Assembly (NCBI GenBank): GCA_018241405.1
Contig: JAFEDY010000050.1
Location: forward strand, 1 to 50,813
Reading direction: 5' to 3'
Source of the DNA: Pseudomonadota bacterium
Lineage (GTDB): Bacteria > Pseudomonadota > Gammaproteobacteria > Burkholderiales > Burkholderiaceae_C
Length of the DNA: 50,813 bases
The translations under genes were made by a program, and so were the position numbers. The notes beneath the pieces are model-generated. The model was not told where the DNA came from. It searched no databases and worked only from the letters and a program-made list of their open reading frames with translations. The number at the start of each line of letters is the position of its first letter. The first letter of the stretch is position 1. Shown piece after piece: positions 18,914 through 27,275 of the stretch.

Positions 18914-20038
18914 ATGGCTGACCCGATTGTGTGCAAGCATGGTGATGGATTGAAAAACGCATCTTTTCTGCTGTATGACTTCATGCAGGTGGCAGGTGGC
19001 GCGGAGCGTGTCACCTTGACGCTGGCCGAGGCTTTCCCTTCGCTGCAAGTGGTTGTAAGCCGTTGCTATCCGCAGGCGCGGCCGTTGCTGGATGGTTCGC
19101 CTGTGCGGGTGCGTGAGTTGCGGGGCGGTTGGTCGTCCTGCCTGCCGCGCATCTTGGAGAGCATGTGGTGCTTCCGGTTCCGCTCTCATTGCTTGCAACA
19201 AGCGCAGCAGGTTGTGTACAGCGGGTTTTATGCGCCTTTGGCTGTTCATCAGCAGCGTGGCGGGCAACGCATTTACTACTGTCACACCGTTCCGCGATAT
19301 GCCTATGACTTGTATGAGAGCACGCTGGCGGGCTTTCCTCTGGTTTTGCGGCCCCTGTATGCCGTGTTTGTATGGTGGTTTCGTCGGCAGTACGAGGCGG
19401 CTGTGGCACGCATGGATCGCATTGTGGTGAACTCAGAGAACGTACGCATGCGCCTCAAGCGCTACACGGGTTTTGATGCCGAGGTGGTGTATCCGCCTGT
19501 GGCGACGCGGCATTTTCGGCCGCTGGGGGATGAAGGGTTTTATCTGTCCACAGCGCGCCTAGTGCCCAATAAGCGCGTGGATGTGATAGTGCGCGCCTTT
19601 GCGCGCATGCCCGGGCGCAGGTTGGTGGTGCTTTCGGGCGGGCCTGAACTGGAGCGGCTCAAGGCGCTGGCAGTGGGCGCGAGCAATATTGTTTTTACGG
19701 GTTGGCAGACGGATGAGCAGGTGTACCGGTGGGTGGGCCAGGCCCGTGCCGTGATTTACCTGCCCGTCGATGAAGACTTTGGCATGTCGCCGGTGGAGGC
19801 CATGGCAGCGGGCAAGCCGGTCATAGGTGTGGCGCAGGGGGGGCTGCTGGAGACGGTGGTCGATGGCGAGACGGGTGTGTTGATCGCTGATCCGCCAACG
19901 CCGCAGGCCATTGGTGACGCGGTGGACCGGCTTGAGGGCTTGCTTGGCGATGCCATGTCAGCGGCTTGCATGGCCCGTGCGCAGCGGTTTGACGAGTCGC
20001 GCTTCGTGCAGGCGATGCGTGCCATTGTGGGGGCCTGA
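18914..20038 (+). CDS. Glycosyltransferase family 4 (WbaZ-like mannosyltransferase type)
   Basis: 374 residues. N-terminal GT-B domain with MQVAGGAERVTLTLAEAFP and VYSGFYAPLAV plus IYYCHTVPRYAYDLY. The C-terminal domain has STARLVPNKRVDVIVRAFA, VVLSGGPELERLKAL, and the E-x7-E block DEDFGMSPVEAMAAGKPVIG. This layout matches GT4 enzymes such as O-antigen mannosyltransferase WbaZ. ATG 18914 comes two bases after the preceding stop; the frame is open upstream, but that part lies inside the neighbour. Last gene of the plus-strand glycan operon. The sugar assignment is by resemblance only. Confidence 0.88.
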   Translation: MADPIVCKHGDGLKNASFLLYDFMQVAGGAERVTLTLAEAFPSLQVVVSRCYPQARPLLDGSPVRVRELRGGWSSCLPRILESMWCFRFRSHCLQQAQQVVYSGFYAPLAVHQQRGGQRIYYCHTVPRYAYDLYESTLAGFPLVLRPLYAVFVWWFRRQYEAAVARMDRIVVNSENVRMRLKRYTGFDAEVVYPPVATRHFRPLGDEGFYLSTARLVPNKRVDVIVRAFARMPGRRLVVLSGGPELERLKALAVGASNIVFTGWQTDEQVYRWVGQARAVIYLPVDEDFGMSPVEAMAAGKPVIGVAQGGLLETVVDGETGVLIADPPTPQAIGDAVDRLEGLLGDAMSAACMARAQRFDESRFVQAMRAIVGA

Positions 20039-20075
20039 CACCGCCTGTGCCAAGGTGTCACGCCCCGAAAGCAGT

Positions 20076-20095
20076 GCACAAATGCCAATTTGTGC
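20076..20095. terminator. Hairpin between converging glycan operons
   Basis: GCACAAAT / ATTTGTGC, eight pairs with loop GCCA. It sits in the 69-base gap between the plus-strand GT operon and the minus-strand GT4-GT2 gene. It lacks a T-run on either side, so termination activity is uncertain. Confidence 0.35.
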
Positions 20096-20107
20096 AACAA
20101 AGCCCTC

Positions 20108-21943
20108 TCAGGTCTGTCGCACGGGAATCCGCCATCGTGCCAAGCACAGCAGCGTGGTTGCTCCCATGTACTTACCTACGCTGAACCATGAGTTGAAGAT
20201 GCGCGACTTGCCTGCGCTGCGCAGATTCATGGATACCGGGATCTCCGAGATCGAAAGTCCTGCGCGGCGTATGAGTAGCAGCGCGCCAAGATCCTGATAG
20301 TCGAGCAGTGTGGCTTCTTGAGAGGCCAGTACCCTCATCGTATGGTAGTTGTAGAGGCGAAAGCCCGAGGTGAGATCGCGCAGGTCGAATCCGGCCAATT
20401 GCCGGAACCAATGCCAGGCAATTTGGCGCAGTCGGCTCGCACGCTCCGGAAATGCGCCCACCACCAAGTCTGCCTGCTGGCTGGCCTGTAGCAGCGCCGG
20501 TATTTCATCTACTTCGTGTTGGCCGTCGGCATCCATGGTGATGACGGCTTTGTACCCGTGGCGCAGCGCATACCGGAGGCCGGTTTGCATACCCCCCCAT
20601 GCTCCCATGGGCAGTACGGGAGTCAATACCTGGGCACCTGCAGCCTTGGCGATGGCGCCTGTCGCATCGGTACTTTGGTCGTTGATGACGAGTACGTCGT
20701 TCCACCCAGCAGTTTTCAATTGCTGCAGCACGGCGCCAATGGTGGTGGCTTCATTGCGAGCAGGGATGACGATGAGAATGTCTTTGTGCGGCGGTTTGCG
20801 GCGTGCTTCAGGTGTGGCGAATGCGTATTGGGCCGTCACCTGGGAAGTGCAGGCCGCTATGGAAAAATAGCGCTGCAGATTACGTTGCCCAGCTTCGCCC
20901 CATTGGGCGCGCAGCGCCGGGCTGTGTTGCATTTGCGCAATCGCGGCTTGCCATGCGGCGATGTCCTCCGGGGGCACCAGCAGGCCTGCATGCGCCTTGG
21001 TGACGACCCATGGCATGCCCGATCCGGGGAGGTCTGAGACGATGCAGGGCCGTGCATGCTGCATCGCCTCCAGCAATACGATGCCAAAGGCCTCGGTGCG
21101 TTCGCGCGAGGCAAGGCAGAACACGTCACAGCTTTGCAGCAAGGCATTTTTTTCGTCGTCCCCCACGTTGCCCAGCAGCCTGACGTTGGCGGTGTGGCCG
21201 GGTGGCGTACAGGTTTCGATCCGTGTTTGGAGTTCGGTGCGCAATTCACCGTCACCCACAATCAGGAGCTCGACGCCGGGGAGCCTCGCTGCTGCCTGAA
21301 TCAGTGTTTCAAACCCCTTGTAGTAGGTCAGTCTGCCGATGGAGAGCAGGCGCAGTGCCGTGTTCTTGCGCCACGGCATAGGCTTGGCGGAAGAGGGTTG
21401 GTTTTCGACGCAGCCTAAACCGAGGGGCACGATGGCACATTGGTCGCGCCATGCTTGCAGCGGTTCGCTGGCTTGCAGATAGGGGGGGGAGGTGACGATC
21501 ACGCGCGTTGCGCGTTTCAGCACGGCCTGCTCGAATGGGCGGTACAGGTAGTAGGCCAAAGCGAGGGCTGTGCGGATCTTTGACACCACTATGTCGGAGT
21601 GCCAGTGCACGACCCAGGGAATCTTGTGTGCACTCGGCAGGGTGAGTACCCACAGCGCGGAATTGTTGGGCATGTGCAGGTGCAGCACATCGGGCTGTAC
21701 ACGGTCGATGGCCTGGCGCAGCGCGGATCTAAAACCCAGGGCGATGGGCGCATAGGACAGGTGGAACTGTACGGGCACGCGCGCCAGATAGTGGGGGTCG
21801 CTGGGCAACGGCGTGCCGTGAACGAGGGCATGTGCCTCGATGCCCTGGCGGCGCTGTTCATCGACCAGGTCGGCCAGGAAGACTTCCATTCCTCCCCGAT
21901 GGGGAGGGTAGAACTTGCCTATGTGGAGTACACGCAACGCCAT
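20108..21943 (-). CDS. GT4-GT2 fusion glycosyltransferase (GT2 half DPM1-like)
   Basis: 611 residues. Residues 1 to about 370 form a GT4 enzyme: HIGKFYPPHRGGMEVFLADL, SIGRLTYYKGFETLI, LLIVGDGELRTEL, and ERTEAFGIVLLEAMQHARP with E-x7-E. After a short basic linker (RRKPPHK), residues about 386-611 form a GT2 enzyme of the dolichyl-phosphate-mannose synthase type: ILIVIPARNEATTIG, VINDQSTDATG, ITMDADGQHEVDEIP (metal site DAD, about 466) and DLTSGFRLYNYHTMRVL. No membrane helices follow the GT2 part, unlike GtrB-type enzymes. It is translated 7 bases after the GT-C gene. Likely role: transfer of one sugar plus synthesis of a polyprenyl-phosphate sugar for the GT-C neighbour (inferred). Confidence 0.87.
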   Translation of the reverse strand: MALRVLHIGKFYPPHRGGMEVFLADLVDEQRRQGIEAHALVHGTPLPSDPHYLARVPVQFHLSYAPIALGFRSALRQAIDRVQPDVLHLHMPNNSALWVLTLPSAHKIPWVVHWHSDIVVSKIRTALALAYYLYRPFEQAVLKRATRVIVTSPPYLQASEPLQAWRDQCAIVPLGLGCVENQPSSAKPMPWRKNTALRLLSIGRLTYYKGFETLIQAAARLPGVELLIVGDGELRTELQTRIETCTPPGHTANVRLLGNVGDDEKNALLQSCDVFCLASRERTEAFGIVLLEAMQHARPCIVSDLPGSGMPWVVTKAHAGLLVPPEDIAAWQAAIAQMQHSPALRAQWGEAGQRNLQRYFSIAACTSQVTAQYAFATPEARRKPPHKDILIVIPARNEATTIGAVLQQLKTAGWNDVLVINDQSTDATGAIAKAAGAQVLTPVLPMGAWGGMQTGLRYALRHGYKAVITMDADGQHEVDEIPALLQASQQADLVVGAFPERASRLRQIAWHWFRQLAGFDLRDLTSGFRLYNYHTMRVLASQEATLLDYQDLGALLLIRRAGLSISEIPVSMNLRSAGKSRIFNSWFSVGKYMGATTLLCLARWRIPVRQT

Positions 21944-21950
21944 GGCAGGC

Positions 21951-23969
21951 CTATTTTTTCGATGCTGCGATGGTGGCGCGCATGCTGGCGTACTGTGGGT
22001 GGTTGGGCTCCAGTCGGATGGCTTGATCCAGGTCGCTCAAGCTGGCACCACGCTCGCCTGTCAAGCGACGGGCCATGGCCCGGCCATAGTAGGCGGAGGC
22101 GCTGGGGCCACGAGCGATGACCTGGTCGAACATCTCGATGGCCGCTTGCGGGATATGCTTGCCAACGAAGGCCATGCCCAGGCCCAGTGCAAATCGGGGG
22201 TCGTTGGGCCGTTGCTGCAGCAGTGCCTTGAAGTCGTCGATGGCCTCATCGTACATTTGCGCGGTCATGGCGATTTCTGCCTGCCGTACGCGCATGAGGA
22301 GCTGCTGATCTGCCGTGGCGTCGGGGCTCTTTTTCGCCAGGGCCAGCGCGGTGCTGTAGCTCTGGTAGGCCGGGGCCCATTGACCGAGGGCTGCGAGCGA
22401 TTCGCCGCGGTGGTAATGCAAAGGGTAGTTGGCATAGCCCAGCGCCTGAGCAGCCGAGAAGGCCTGGAGCGCTGCGGCGTCCTGCCGCTTCAGTTGCAGC
22501 ATGACGCCGGTATTGAACTCCACGGCGCCGCCAAGCTCTCCCCGGTCTCCAAAGGTTCTTGCGATGGACAGGTTGCGGTCCGCCTGGTCCAGCATCTGCC
22601 TCTTCAGGTAGTAGGTGCCCAGGTTCAGGAAGGGGCGGCTGCGCCCGACGGCATTGGCGGAGGCTTGGAGGTCGATCTTCTCCGCGGCGTCTGTCCAGAC
22701 GGTGGCTTCGTTGTGCAAGGACAGGTTGCGCTCCAGGGCCAGCGAGCCCAGCGTCAGGCCGGCAACGGCGCCCAGGGTGTAGATGGTGCGCGGCTGCAGG
22801 CCGGTCAGCAGGATGGCCAAGAGGCCTGGCAGCACCGTGGCCCAGAGGTAGCTGCGGTAGAGCACGAATGGGTCCTGTACCCAGACGGTGGCGAATTCGG
22901 TGCAGAACCAGAGCAGAGGAAAGAGCAGGAGCAGGCCTGCCAAACTCCACACACCGGTGCGCCGCAGCAGCAACCAGGCGGCGGCCGCGAACAGGGCCAG
23001 GTAGCCGATGGCGCCGGCGAGTTGCCACGATGCGAGCCCCAGGGGGAACGCCGGCCGCAGGTCGATGGACATCCACCCCAGGTAGGGCACGAGCCAGCGC
23101 AGCGCATAGCCAAAGAAGAGCGCGGCCTGGTTCAGGATGCTCAGCGGGTACATGTGCTGGCTGACGCCCGGCCGCAGTGCCTCGAGCTGCTGGGCAAAGG
23201 CCCGGGATTGCCCGTCGAAGAGCTGGCCGACCAAATCGCTGTAGAAATGCAGGAGCAAGGCAGCGGCAATGGCGAGCAGCAGCAGGGCGGAGCCGGCCAC
23301 TGCCACGAGGCTCTTCCAGCCGGGGCGCCGCACGTGGATGTAGAGCGGGATCGCAAGCGCGGCGGTCATCACCGCGTGCTCCTTGGACAGCACCGCAAGC
23401 GCGTAGCAGAGCACGGCCAGCCCATACCAGGGCCAGCGCTGGGTGCTCAGCGCGCGCACCCACGCCAGGCAGGCGAGCAGGGAGAACAGCGTCGCCATGA
23501 GGATCGAGCGCTGGATCAGGTAGCCCACCGCATATACCGCCATTGGGTGAAGGGCAAACAGGGCCACGCTCACTTGAAGCGCAGCAGTGCGAGATGCGGC
23601 AAAGTGTGGATGGCCTTGGATGTCTTCGGGAAAGTGGGTCTGCGTGAACAACGACTTGAGCAATGCATACAGAGCTACAACCACGGCCATGTGCAGCGCG
23701 ACGTTGACCAGGCGCTGCTTCCAATAGCCTGGCCCGGCGAGGTGTTCGACCCATACGAAGCTGCCGTATGAGACCATGCGCTGCTTGATCTCCAGCAGGC
23801 TGCCGTATGCCTTGAAGAGGGAGCCGTTCTGGAGTAACGGGATGTCATCGAACAGCAGGGCGTTGTGTAGCCCGGGTAGATGGACACCCAGCACTGCGAG
23901 GAGCACAACCAAGGCGAAGATCCAGGAAAGGGACTTGGTTCGCTTTGCAGTGTTCGGTGTCAGGCTCAT
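21951..23969 (-). CDS. Membrane GT-C glycosyltransferase with TPR repeats (TMTC-like)
   Basis: 672 residues. About 1-410 carries ten or so membrane helices. The first periplasmic loop has an acidic pair (LLFDDIPLLQNG, about 38-49) typical of GT-C catalytic loops, followed by QRSILMATLFSLLACLAW and YALAVLSKEHAVMTAALAIP. This pattern is shared with TMTC/TPR O-mannosyltransferase-like proteins. Residues about 435-672 are TPR-like helical repeats (for example PNDPRFALGLGMAFVGKHIP). GT-C enzymes use polyprenyl-phosphate sugars and act on the periplasmic side, which the adjacent DPM1-like domain could supply. Acceptor (protein or glycan) unknown. No clear ribosome binding site precedes ATG 23969; an 18-bp palindrome lies 19 bases upstream. 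Confidence 0.78.
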   Translation of the reverse strand: MSLTPNTAKRTKSLSWIFALVVLLAVLGVHLPGLHNALLFDDIPLLQNGSLFKAYGSLLEIKQRMVSYGSFVWVEHLAGPGYWKQRLVNVALHMAVVVALYALLKSLFTQTHFPEDIQGHPHFAASRTAALQVSVALFALHPMAVYAVGYLIQRSILMATLFSLLACLAWVRALSTQRWPWYGLAVLCYALAVLSKEHAVMTAALAIPLYIHVRRPGWKSLVAVAGSALLLLAIAAALLLHFYSDLVGQLFDGQSRAFAQQLEALRPGVSQHMYPLSILNQAALFFGYALRWLVPYLGWMSIDLRPAFPLGLASWQLAGAIGYLALFAAAAWLLLRRTGVWSLAGLLLLFPLLWFCTEFATVWVQDPFVLYRSYLWATVLPGLLAILLTGLQPRTIYTLGAVAGLTLGSLALERNLSLHNEATVWTDAAEKIDLQASANAVGRSRPFLNLGTYYLKRQMLDQADRNLSIARTFGDRGELGGAVEFNTGVMLQLKRQDAAALQAFSAAQALGYANYPLHYHRGESLAALGQWAPAYQSYSTALALAKKSPDATADQQLLMRVRQAEIAMTAQMYDEAIDDFKALLQQRPNDPRFALGLGMAFVGKHIPQAAIEMFDQVIARGPSASAYYGRAMARRLTGERGASLSDLDQAIRLEPNHPQYASMRATIAASKK

Positions 23970-23987
23970 GGTGGTGTAAGGGGGGCG

Positions 23988-24005
23988 CGCCAGTCATGAC
24001 TGGCG
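23988..24005. promoter_or_regulatory. Perfect 18-bp palindrome upstream of the GT-C operon
   Basis: CGCCAGTCATGACTGGCG reads identically on both strands. It lies 19 bases upstream of the GT-C start codon and downstream of the NMN adenylyltransferase gene. It could be an operator, or an mRNA hairpin in the leader. On the minus strand TACACT (24029-24024) upstream of it resembles a -10 box. Confidence 0.45.
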
Positions 24006-24062
24006 GTGGGATGGAGGTCGGAGAGTGTAATCGCCCACTATCGGGGCGACTCTTGATACCGC

Positions 24063-25085
24063 TCAGGTGGGCGGGGAAAAATGCAAGAAGCGATCCAGTA
24101 GGTGGAAGTGGTCTTCGAAGAAGGCCTCCTCCATGCCCGCCAGTTGGTGAATTGGCACCCAGTCCACCTGCGCTGCGTCGTCATCCGCGTGTACCGTGGG
24201 TAGGTGCGCGACGCCCAGGTCGAAGAAATACGCGTGGGTGATGACGCGCCCGCGCTGGCTGCGCCCCGGGTGGTCGAACACCTGGACCTTGCACAGTGCG
24301 GCTCGCAGGCGTTCTTCGGGCAGGGGGCAATGGGTTTCCTCGGCCAGTTCGCGCAGGCAGGACTGCCACAGCGTGTCCTGCGGCTCGACGAAGCCGCCCG
24401 GCAGCGCCCACAGGCCCTTGCCGGGTGCGTGGGCGCGGCGTATCAGAAGCACCCGGTCCTGGCAGCGCAGCAGCGCATCGACGGTGACGAAGACGGGCGG
24501 GTAGGGCGCGCCGGCCCAGCTCTCGCGGTAGGCGCGCAGCACGCGCCACTCTTCTTGCAGGGCGGCGTAGGCTGGCTGCCGGGTGAATTGCTGCAGCCAG
24601 GCCAGGGTGCTGGCCGGCATCTGGCCCGCCAGCGGCGCGAGCGCATCGCCGCCGCTGAAGTAGGCGTCGCGGATGGGGGTGGCGTCGATGGCGCCCTGGC
24701 GCTCCATGCGGATCAGCTCCCAGCCAGGGAAGGCGCGCAGGTAGCCGCTGCTGGCGTCCTTGAAATGCCCGACCAAGCCGACGCGCGCTTGGGGTGTGGT
24801 GTGTGCGGCCACCGCCTGCCGCACGGCCTCGGCCCAGCGCGGTTCGTCGTAGTAGTCGCGGATCGGCAGCACCAGCAGGCGTGCGCGTTTGGCTTCGGGC
24901 AGGGCGGCGCGCAGCATCTCGGCGCGCTCTTGCCAGGTAAAGGGGTTCTTGGGCGTGCGCGCCTGGTGCGCCGAGCCCACGACGACGACGGTCTGGCGCG
25001 CTTGGGCCATGGCCTCGCGCAGCAGCGCCAGATGGCCGTTGTGCACGGGCTGGAAGCGCCCGATCAGGACGGCGACGTCGTACAT
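24063..25085 (-). CDS. Bifunctional NMN adenylyltransferase / Nudix hydrolase (NadM-Nudix type)
   Basis: 340 residues. The N-terminal nucleotidyltransferase (1 to about 180) has GRFQPVHNGH with HNGH at 15-18 and the ATP-site segment DATPIRD (ISxTxxR equivalent). It would make NAD from NMN and ATP. The C-terminal Nudix domain (about 195-340) has GGFVEPQDTLWQSCLREL then AEET; the first acidic position of the Nudix box is Asp instead of Glu, while REL-AEE is intact. Related fusions hydrolyse ADP-ribose. It lies 10 bases after metK in the same direction, so it is probably the second gene of that operon. Confidence 0.92.
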   Translation of the reverse strand: MYDVAVLIGRFQPVHNGHLALLREAMAQARQTVVVVGSAHQARTPKNPFTWQERAEMLRAALPEAKRARLLVLPIRDYYDEPRWAEAVRQAVAAHTTPQARVGLVGHFKDASSGYLRAFPGWELIRMERQGAIDATPIRDAYFSGGDALAPLAGQMPASTLAWLQQFTRQPAYAALQEEWRVLRAYRESWAGAPYPPVFVTVDALLRCQDRVLLIRRAHAPGKGLWALPGGFVEPQDTLWQSCLRELAEETHCPLPEERLRAALCKVQVFDHPGRSQRGRVITHAYFFDLGVAHLPTVHADDDAAQVDWVPIHQLAGMEEAFFEDHFHLLDRFLHFSPPT

Positions 25086-25095
25086 GGGCCCAGCC

Positions 25096-26277
25096 TTACA
25101 GGCCCGCCGCTGCGCGCAGCGCTTGGGCTTTGTCGGTGCGTTCCCAGGTGAACTCGGGCTCCTCGCGGCCGAAGTGGCCGTAGGCGGCGGTCTTCTGGTA
25201 GATGGGGCGCAGCAGGTCCAGCATCTGGATGATGCCCTTGGGGCGCAGGTCGAAATGGTCGTGCACCAGCTTGGCGAGTTCGTTGTCGGGAATCACGCCT
25301 GTGCCTTCGGTGTAGACGGTGATGTTCATGGGCCGCGCCACGCCGATGGCGTAGGCCACCTGGATCTGGCACTGGCGCGCCAGGCCCGCCGCGACGATGT
25401 TCTTGGCCACGTAGCGTGCGGCGTAGGCGGCGCTGCGGTCCACCTTGGTTGGGTCCTTGCCGCTGAAGGCGCCGCCGCCGTGCGGGCAGGCACCGCCATA
25501 AGTATCGACGATGATCTTGCGCCCGGTCAGGCCGCAGTCACCCTGCGGGCCACCGATGACGAAGCGGCCCGTGGGGTTGATGAGGTAGCGGGTCTCCTTG
25601 AGCCACGCCTCGGGTAGTACCGGCTTGATGATCTCCTCGATGATGGCCTCGGTGAAACTGGCCTTCATCTTGGTGGCGCTCTCGCTTTGGTCGGGGCTGT
25701 GCTGGGTGGACAGCACCACGGTGTCGATGCTGTGGGGCCTACCATCCACGTAGCGCATCGTCACCTGGCTCTTGGCGTCGGGGCGCAGGAAGGGCAGGCG
25801 GCCGTCCTTGCGCAGCTGCGCCTGGCGCTCGACCAGGCGGTGCGCGTAGTAAATCGGCGCGGGCATGAGCTCGGGCGTCTCGTCGCAGGCGTAGCCGAAC
25901 ATCAAGCCCTGGTCGCCGGCGCCTGTGTTCAGGTGGTCGTCGCTGGCGTGGTCCACGCCCTGGGCGATGTCGTTGCTCTGCTTGTCGTAGGCCACCAGCA
26001 CCGCGCAGCCCTTGTAGTCGATGCCGTAGTCGGTGTTGTCATAGCCGATACGCTTGATGGTGTCGCGCGCCACCTGGATGTAGTCCACATGCGCGTTGGT
26101 GGTGATCTCGCCGGCCAGCACCACGAGGCCCGTGTTGGTCAGCGTCTCGGCGGCCACGCGCGAGCGCGGGTCCTGCTCAAAAATTGCGTCCAGGATGGCA
26201 TCGGAGATCTGATCCGCCACCTTGTCGGGGTGGCCCTCAGAGACCGATTCGGACGTGAAGAGGAAATCGTTCGCCAT
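25096..26277 (-). CDS. metK: S-adenosylmethionine synthetase
   Basis: Makes S-adenosylmethionine from methionine and ATP in the cytoplasm. 393 residues, standard. Motifs: [19 protein letters not shown], the methionine-loop/ATP region [12 protein letters not shown], and the phosphate-loop [22 protein letters not shown] 26277 has CGGAG nine bases upstream. The leader on the minus strand has a SAM-II-type riboswitch candidate, so product feedback is likely. Divergent from the lpxL-like pair and followed by the NMN adenylyltransferase/Nudix gene. Confidence 0.98.
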   Translation of the reverse strand: MANDFLFTSESVSEGHPDKVADQISDAILDAIFEQDPRSRVAAETLTNTGLVVLAGEITTNAHVDYIQVARDTIKRIGYDNTDYGIDYKGCAVLVAYDKQSNDIAQGVDHASDDHLNTGAGDQGLMFGYACDETPELMPAPIYYAHRLVERQAQLRKDGRLPFLRPDAKSQVTMRYVDGRPHSIDTVVLSTQHSPDQSESATKMKASFTEAIIEEIIKPVLPEAWLKETRYLINPTGRFVIGGPQGDCGLTGRKIIVDTYGGACPHGGGAFSGKDPTKVDRSAAYAARYVAKNIVAAGLARQCQIQVAYAIGVARPMNITVYTEGTGVIPDNELAKLVHDHFDLRPKGIIQMLDLLRPIYQKTAAYGHFGREEPEFTWERTDKAQALRAAAGL

Positions 26278-26340
26278 TTGAATAAACTCCGTGGTTCAGC
26301 AATTTTGGGCGTTGCCCATAGCCTCTGGAGCTGTGGCGAA

Positions 26341-26399
26341 CGCTTTAGCAGTTGTGTTTAACGTCGCCCTGCAAGTTGCTCATTTAACTCGGCGACCGC
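26341..26399 (-). promoter_or_regulatory. SAM-II (SAM-alpha) riboswitch candidate in the metK leader
   Basis: Read on the minus strand, P1 is GTCGCC (26396-26391) with GGCGAC (26368-26363). The loop between contains GAGTTAAATGAGCAAC. The pseudoknot P2 is GCAG (26372-26369) with CTGC (26351-26348). The 3' part GTTAAACACAACTGCTAAAG resembles the conserved SAM-II tail (G-U-[UA]-AAA ... GCUAAA). The order P1-L1-P2-P1'-L3-P2' is the H-type pseudoknot of SAM-II. A -10 box (TACAAT, 26408-26403) puts the transcript start right at the aptamer. Downstream, CTCC (26330-26327) could pair with the GGAG ribosome binding site (26290-26287). Assigned by eye, without a covariance model. Confidence 0.75.
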
Positions 26400-26402
26400 T
26401 TC

Positions 26403-26408
26403 ATTGTA
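26403..26408 (-). promoter_or_regulatory. metK promoter -10 box
   Basis: TACAAT on the minus strand, one mismatch from TATAAT, seven bases before the riboswitch P1 stem. No convincing -35 was found 16-18 bases upstream; that region is inside the first codons of the divergent gene. Confidence 0.4.
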
Positions 26409-27275
26409 ATGCCATCGATTTTTCGCCTTTTTTCTGCGTTGCCATTGTGGTTGCTGCATGCCATCGGCGCGTTGCTGGGCTGGGTGGCGTTTCTGGCCTC
26501 GCCCACGTACCGGCGCCGCTTCCTGGCCAACGCCGCGCACGCCGGCTACGCGCTTGCCGATGTGCGCGCCGCCGTGGCCCATGCGGGCCGCATGGTGGCC
26601 GAGGCGCCGCGCCTGTGGCTGGCCGCCCGGCCGCCCGCCTGCGAGGTGCGCAACCCTGAATGCGTGGAGCAGGCCTGGGCGCGTGGGTGCGGCATCGTCT
26701 TCCTCACGCCGCACATCGGCTGTTTCGAGATGTCGGTGCAGGAGGCAGCGCGGCGCTGGTCGGCGCGGCATGGGGCGATCACCATCCTGTACCGTCCCGC
26801 ACGCCAGCGCTGGCTGGCTACGCTGATGCAGACCGCGCGCAACCGCCCCGGCATTGCCGCCGTGCCCACCACGCTGCAGGGCGTGCGCCAGATGCTCAAG
26901 GCGCTGCGCGCCGGTCGCGCCGTCGGCCTGTTGCCCGACCAGGTGCCGCCCCAGGGGCTGGGCCTGTGGTCGCCCTTCTTTGGTCAGCCGGCCTACACCA
27001 TGACGCTGGCCGCGCGCCTGGTGCAGCAGACGGGCGCCGCCGTGATCCTGGCGCGCTGCGAACGGCAGCCAGCGGGGCGCGGCTATGTGCTGCACCTGCA
27101 GGCGCTGGAACAGCCGCTGGCGCCTACACTCGACGCCGCCGTGCTGCAGATCAACCAAGCCATGGAACAATTGATTCGCCAGAGCCCCGGGCAATACCTG
27201 TGGGGCTATGCCCGCTACAAGCAGCCGCGCGCCGAGATGCACACCAGCGCCCAGCCCGCAGAGGGCGGCGCATGA
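26409..27275 (+). CDS. Lipid A biosynthesis acyltransferase (LpxL/HtrB family), first copy
   Basis: 288 residues, an inner-membrane LPLAT-superfamily enzyme that adds a secondary acyl chain to lipid A. An N-terminal hydrophobic anchor (about 7-30) is followed by the catalytic H-x4-E in TPHIGCFEM (about 100-108) and the substrate motif AVGLLPDQVPPQGLG. The start overlaps the metK promoter region. An ATGA overlap links it to a second family member. Two adjacent copies are usual in this group and probably acylate different positions; specificity is not readable. Confidence 0.93.
   Translation: MPSIFRLFSALPLWLLHAIGALLGWVAFLASPTYRRRFLANAAHAGYALADVRAAVAHAGRMVAEAPRLWLAARPPACEVRNPECVEQAWARGCGIVFLTPHIGCFEMSVQEAARRWSARHGAITILYRPARQRWLATLMQTARNRPGIAAVPTTLQGVRQMLKALRAGRAVGLLPDQVPPQGLGLWSPFFGQPAYTMTLAARLVQQTGAAVILARCERQPAGRGYVLHLQALEQPLAPTLDAAVLQINQAMEQLIRQSPGQYLWGYARYKQPRAEMHTSAQPAEGGA

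Noticed and set aside
26310..26360. Sequence upstream of metK (GAGCTGTGGCGAACGCTTT) looked like another dispersed repeat copy
   Set aside because: The same bases are better explained by the SAM-II-like pseudoknot and its expression platform; the repeat core CGCTTG-N3-GGCAA is not conserved there.
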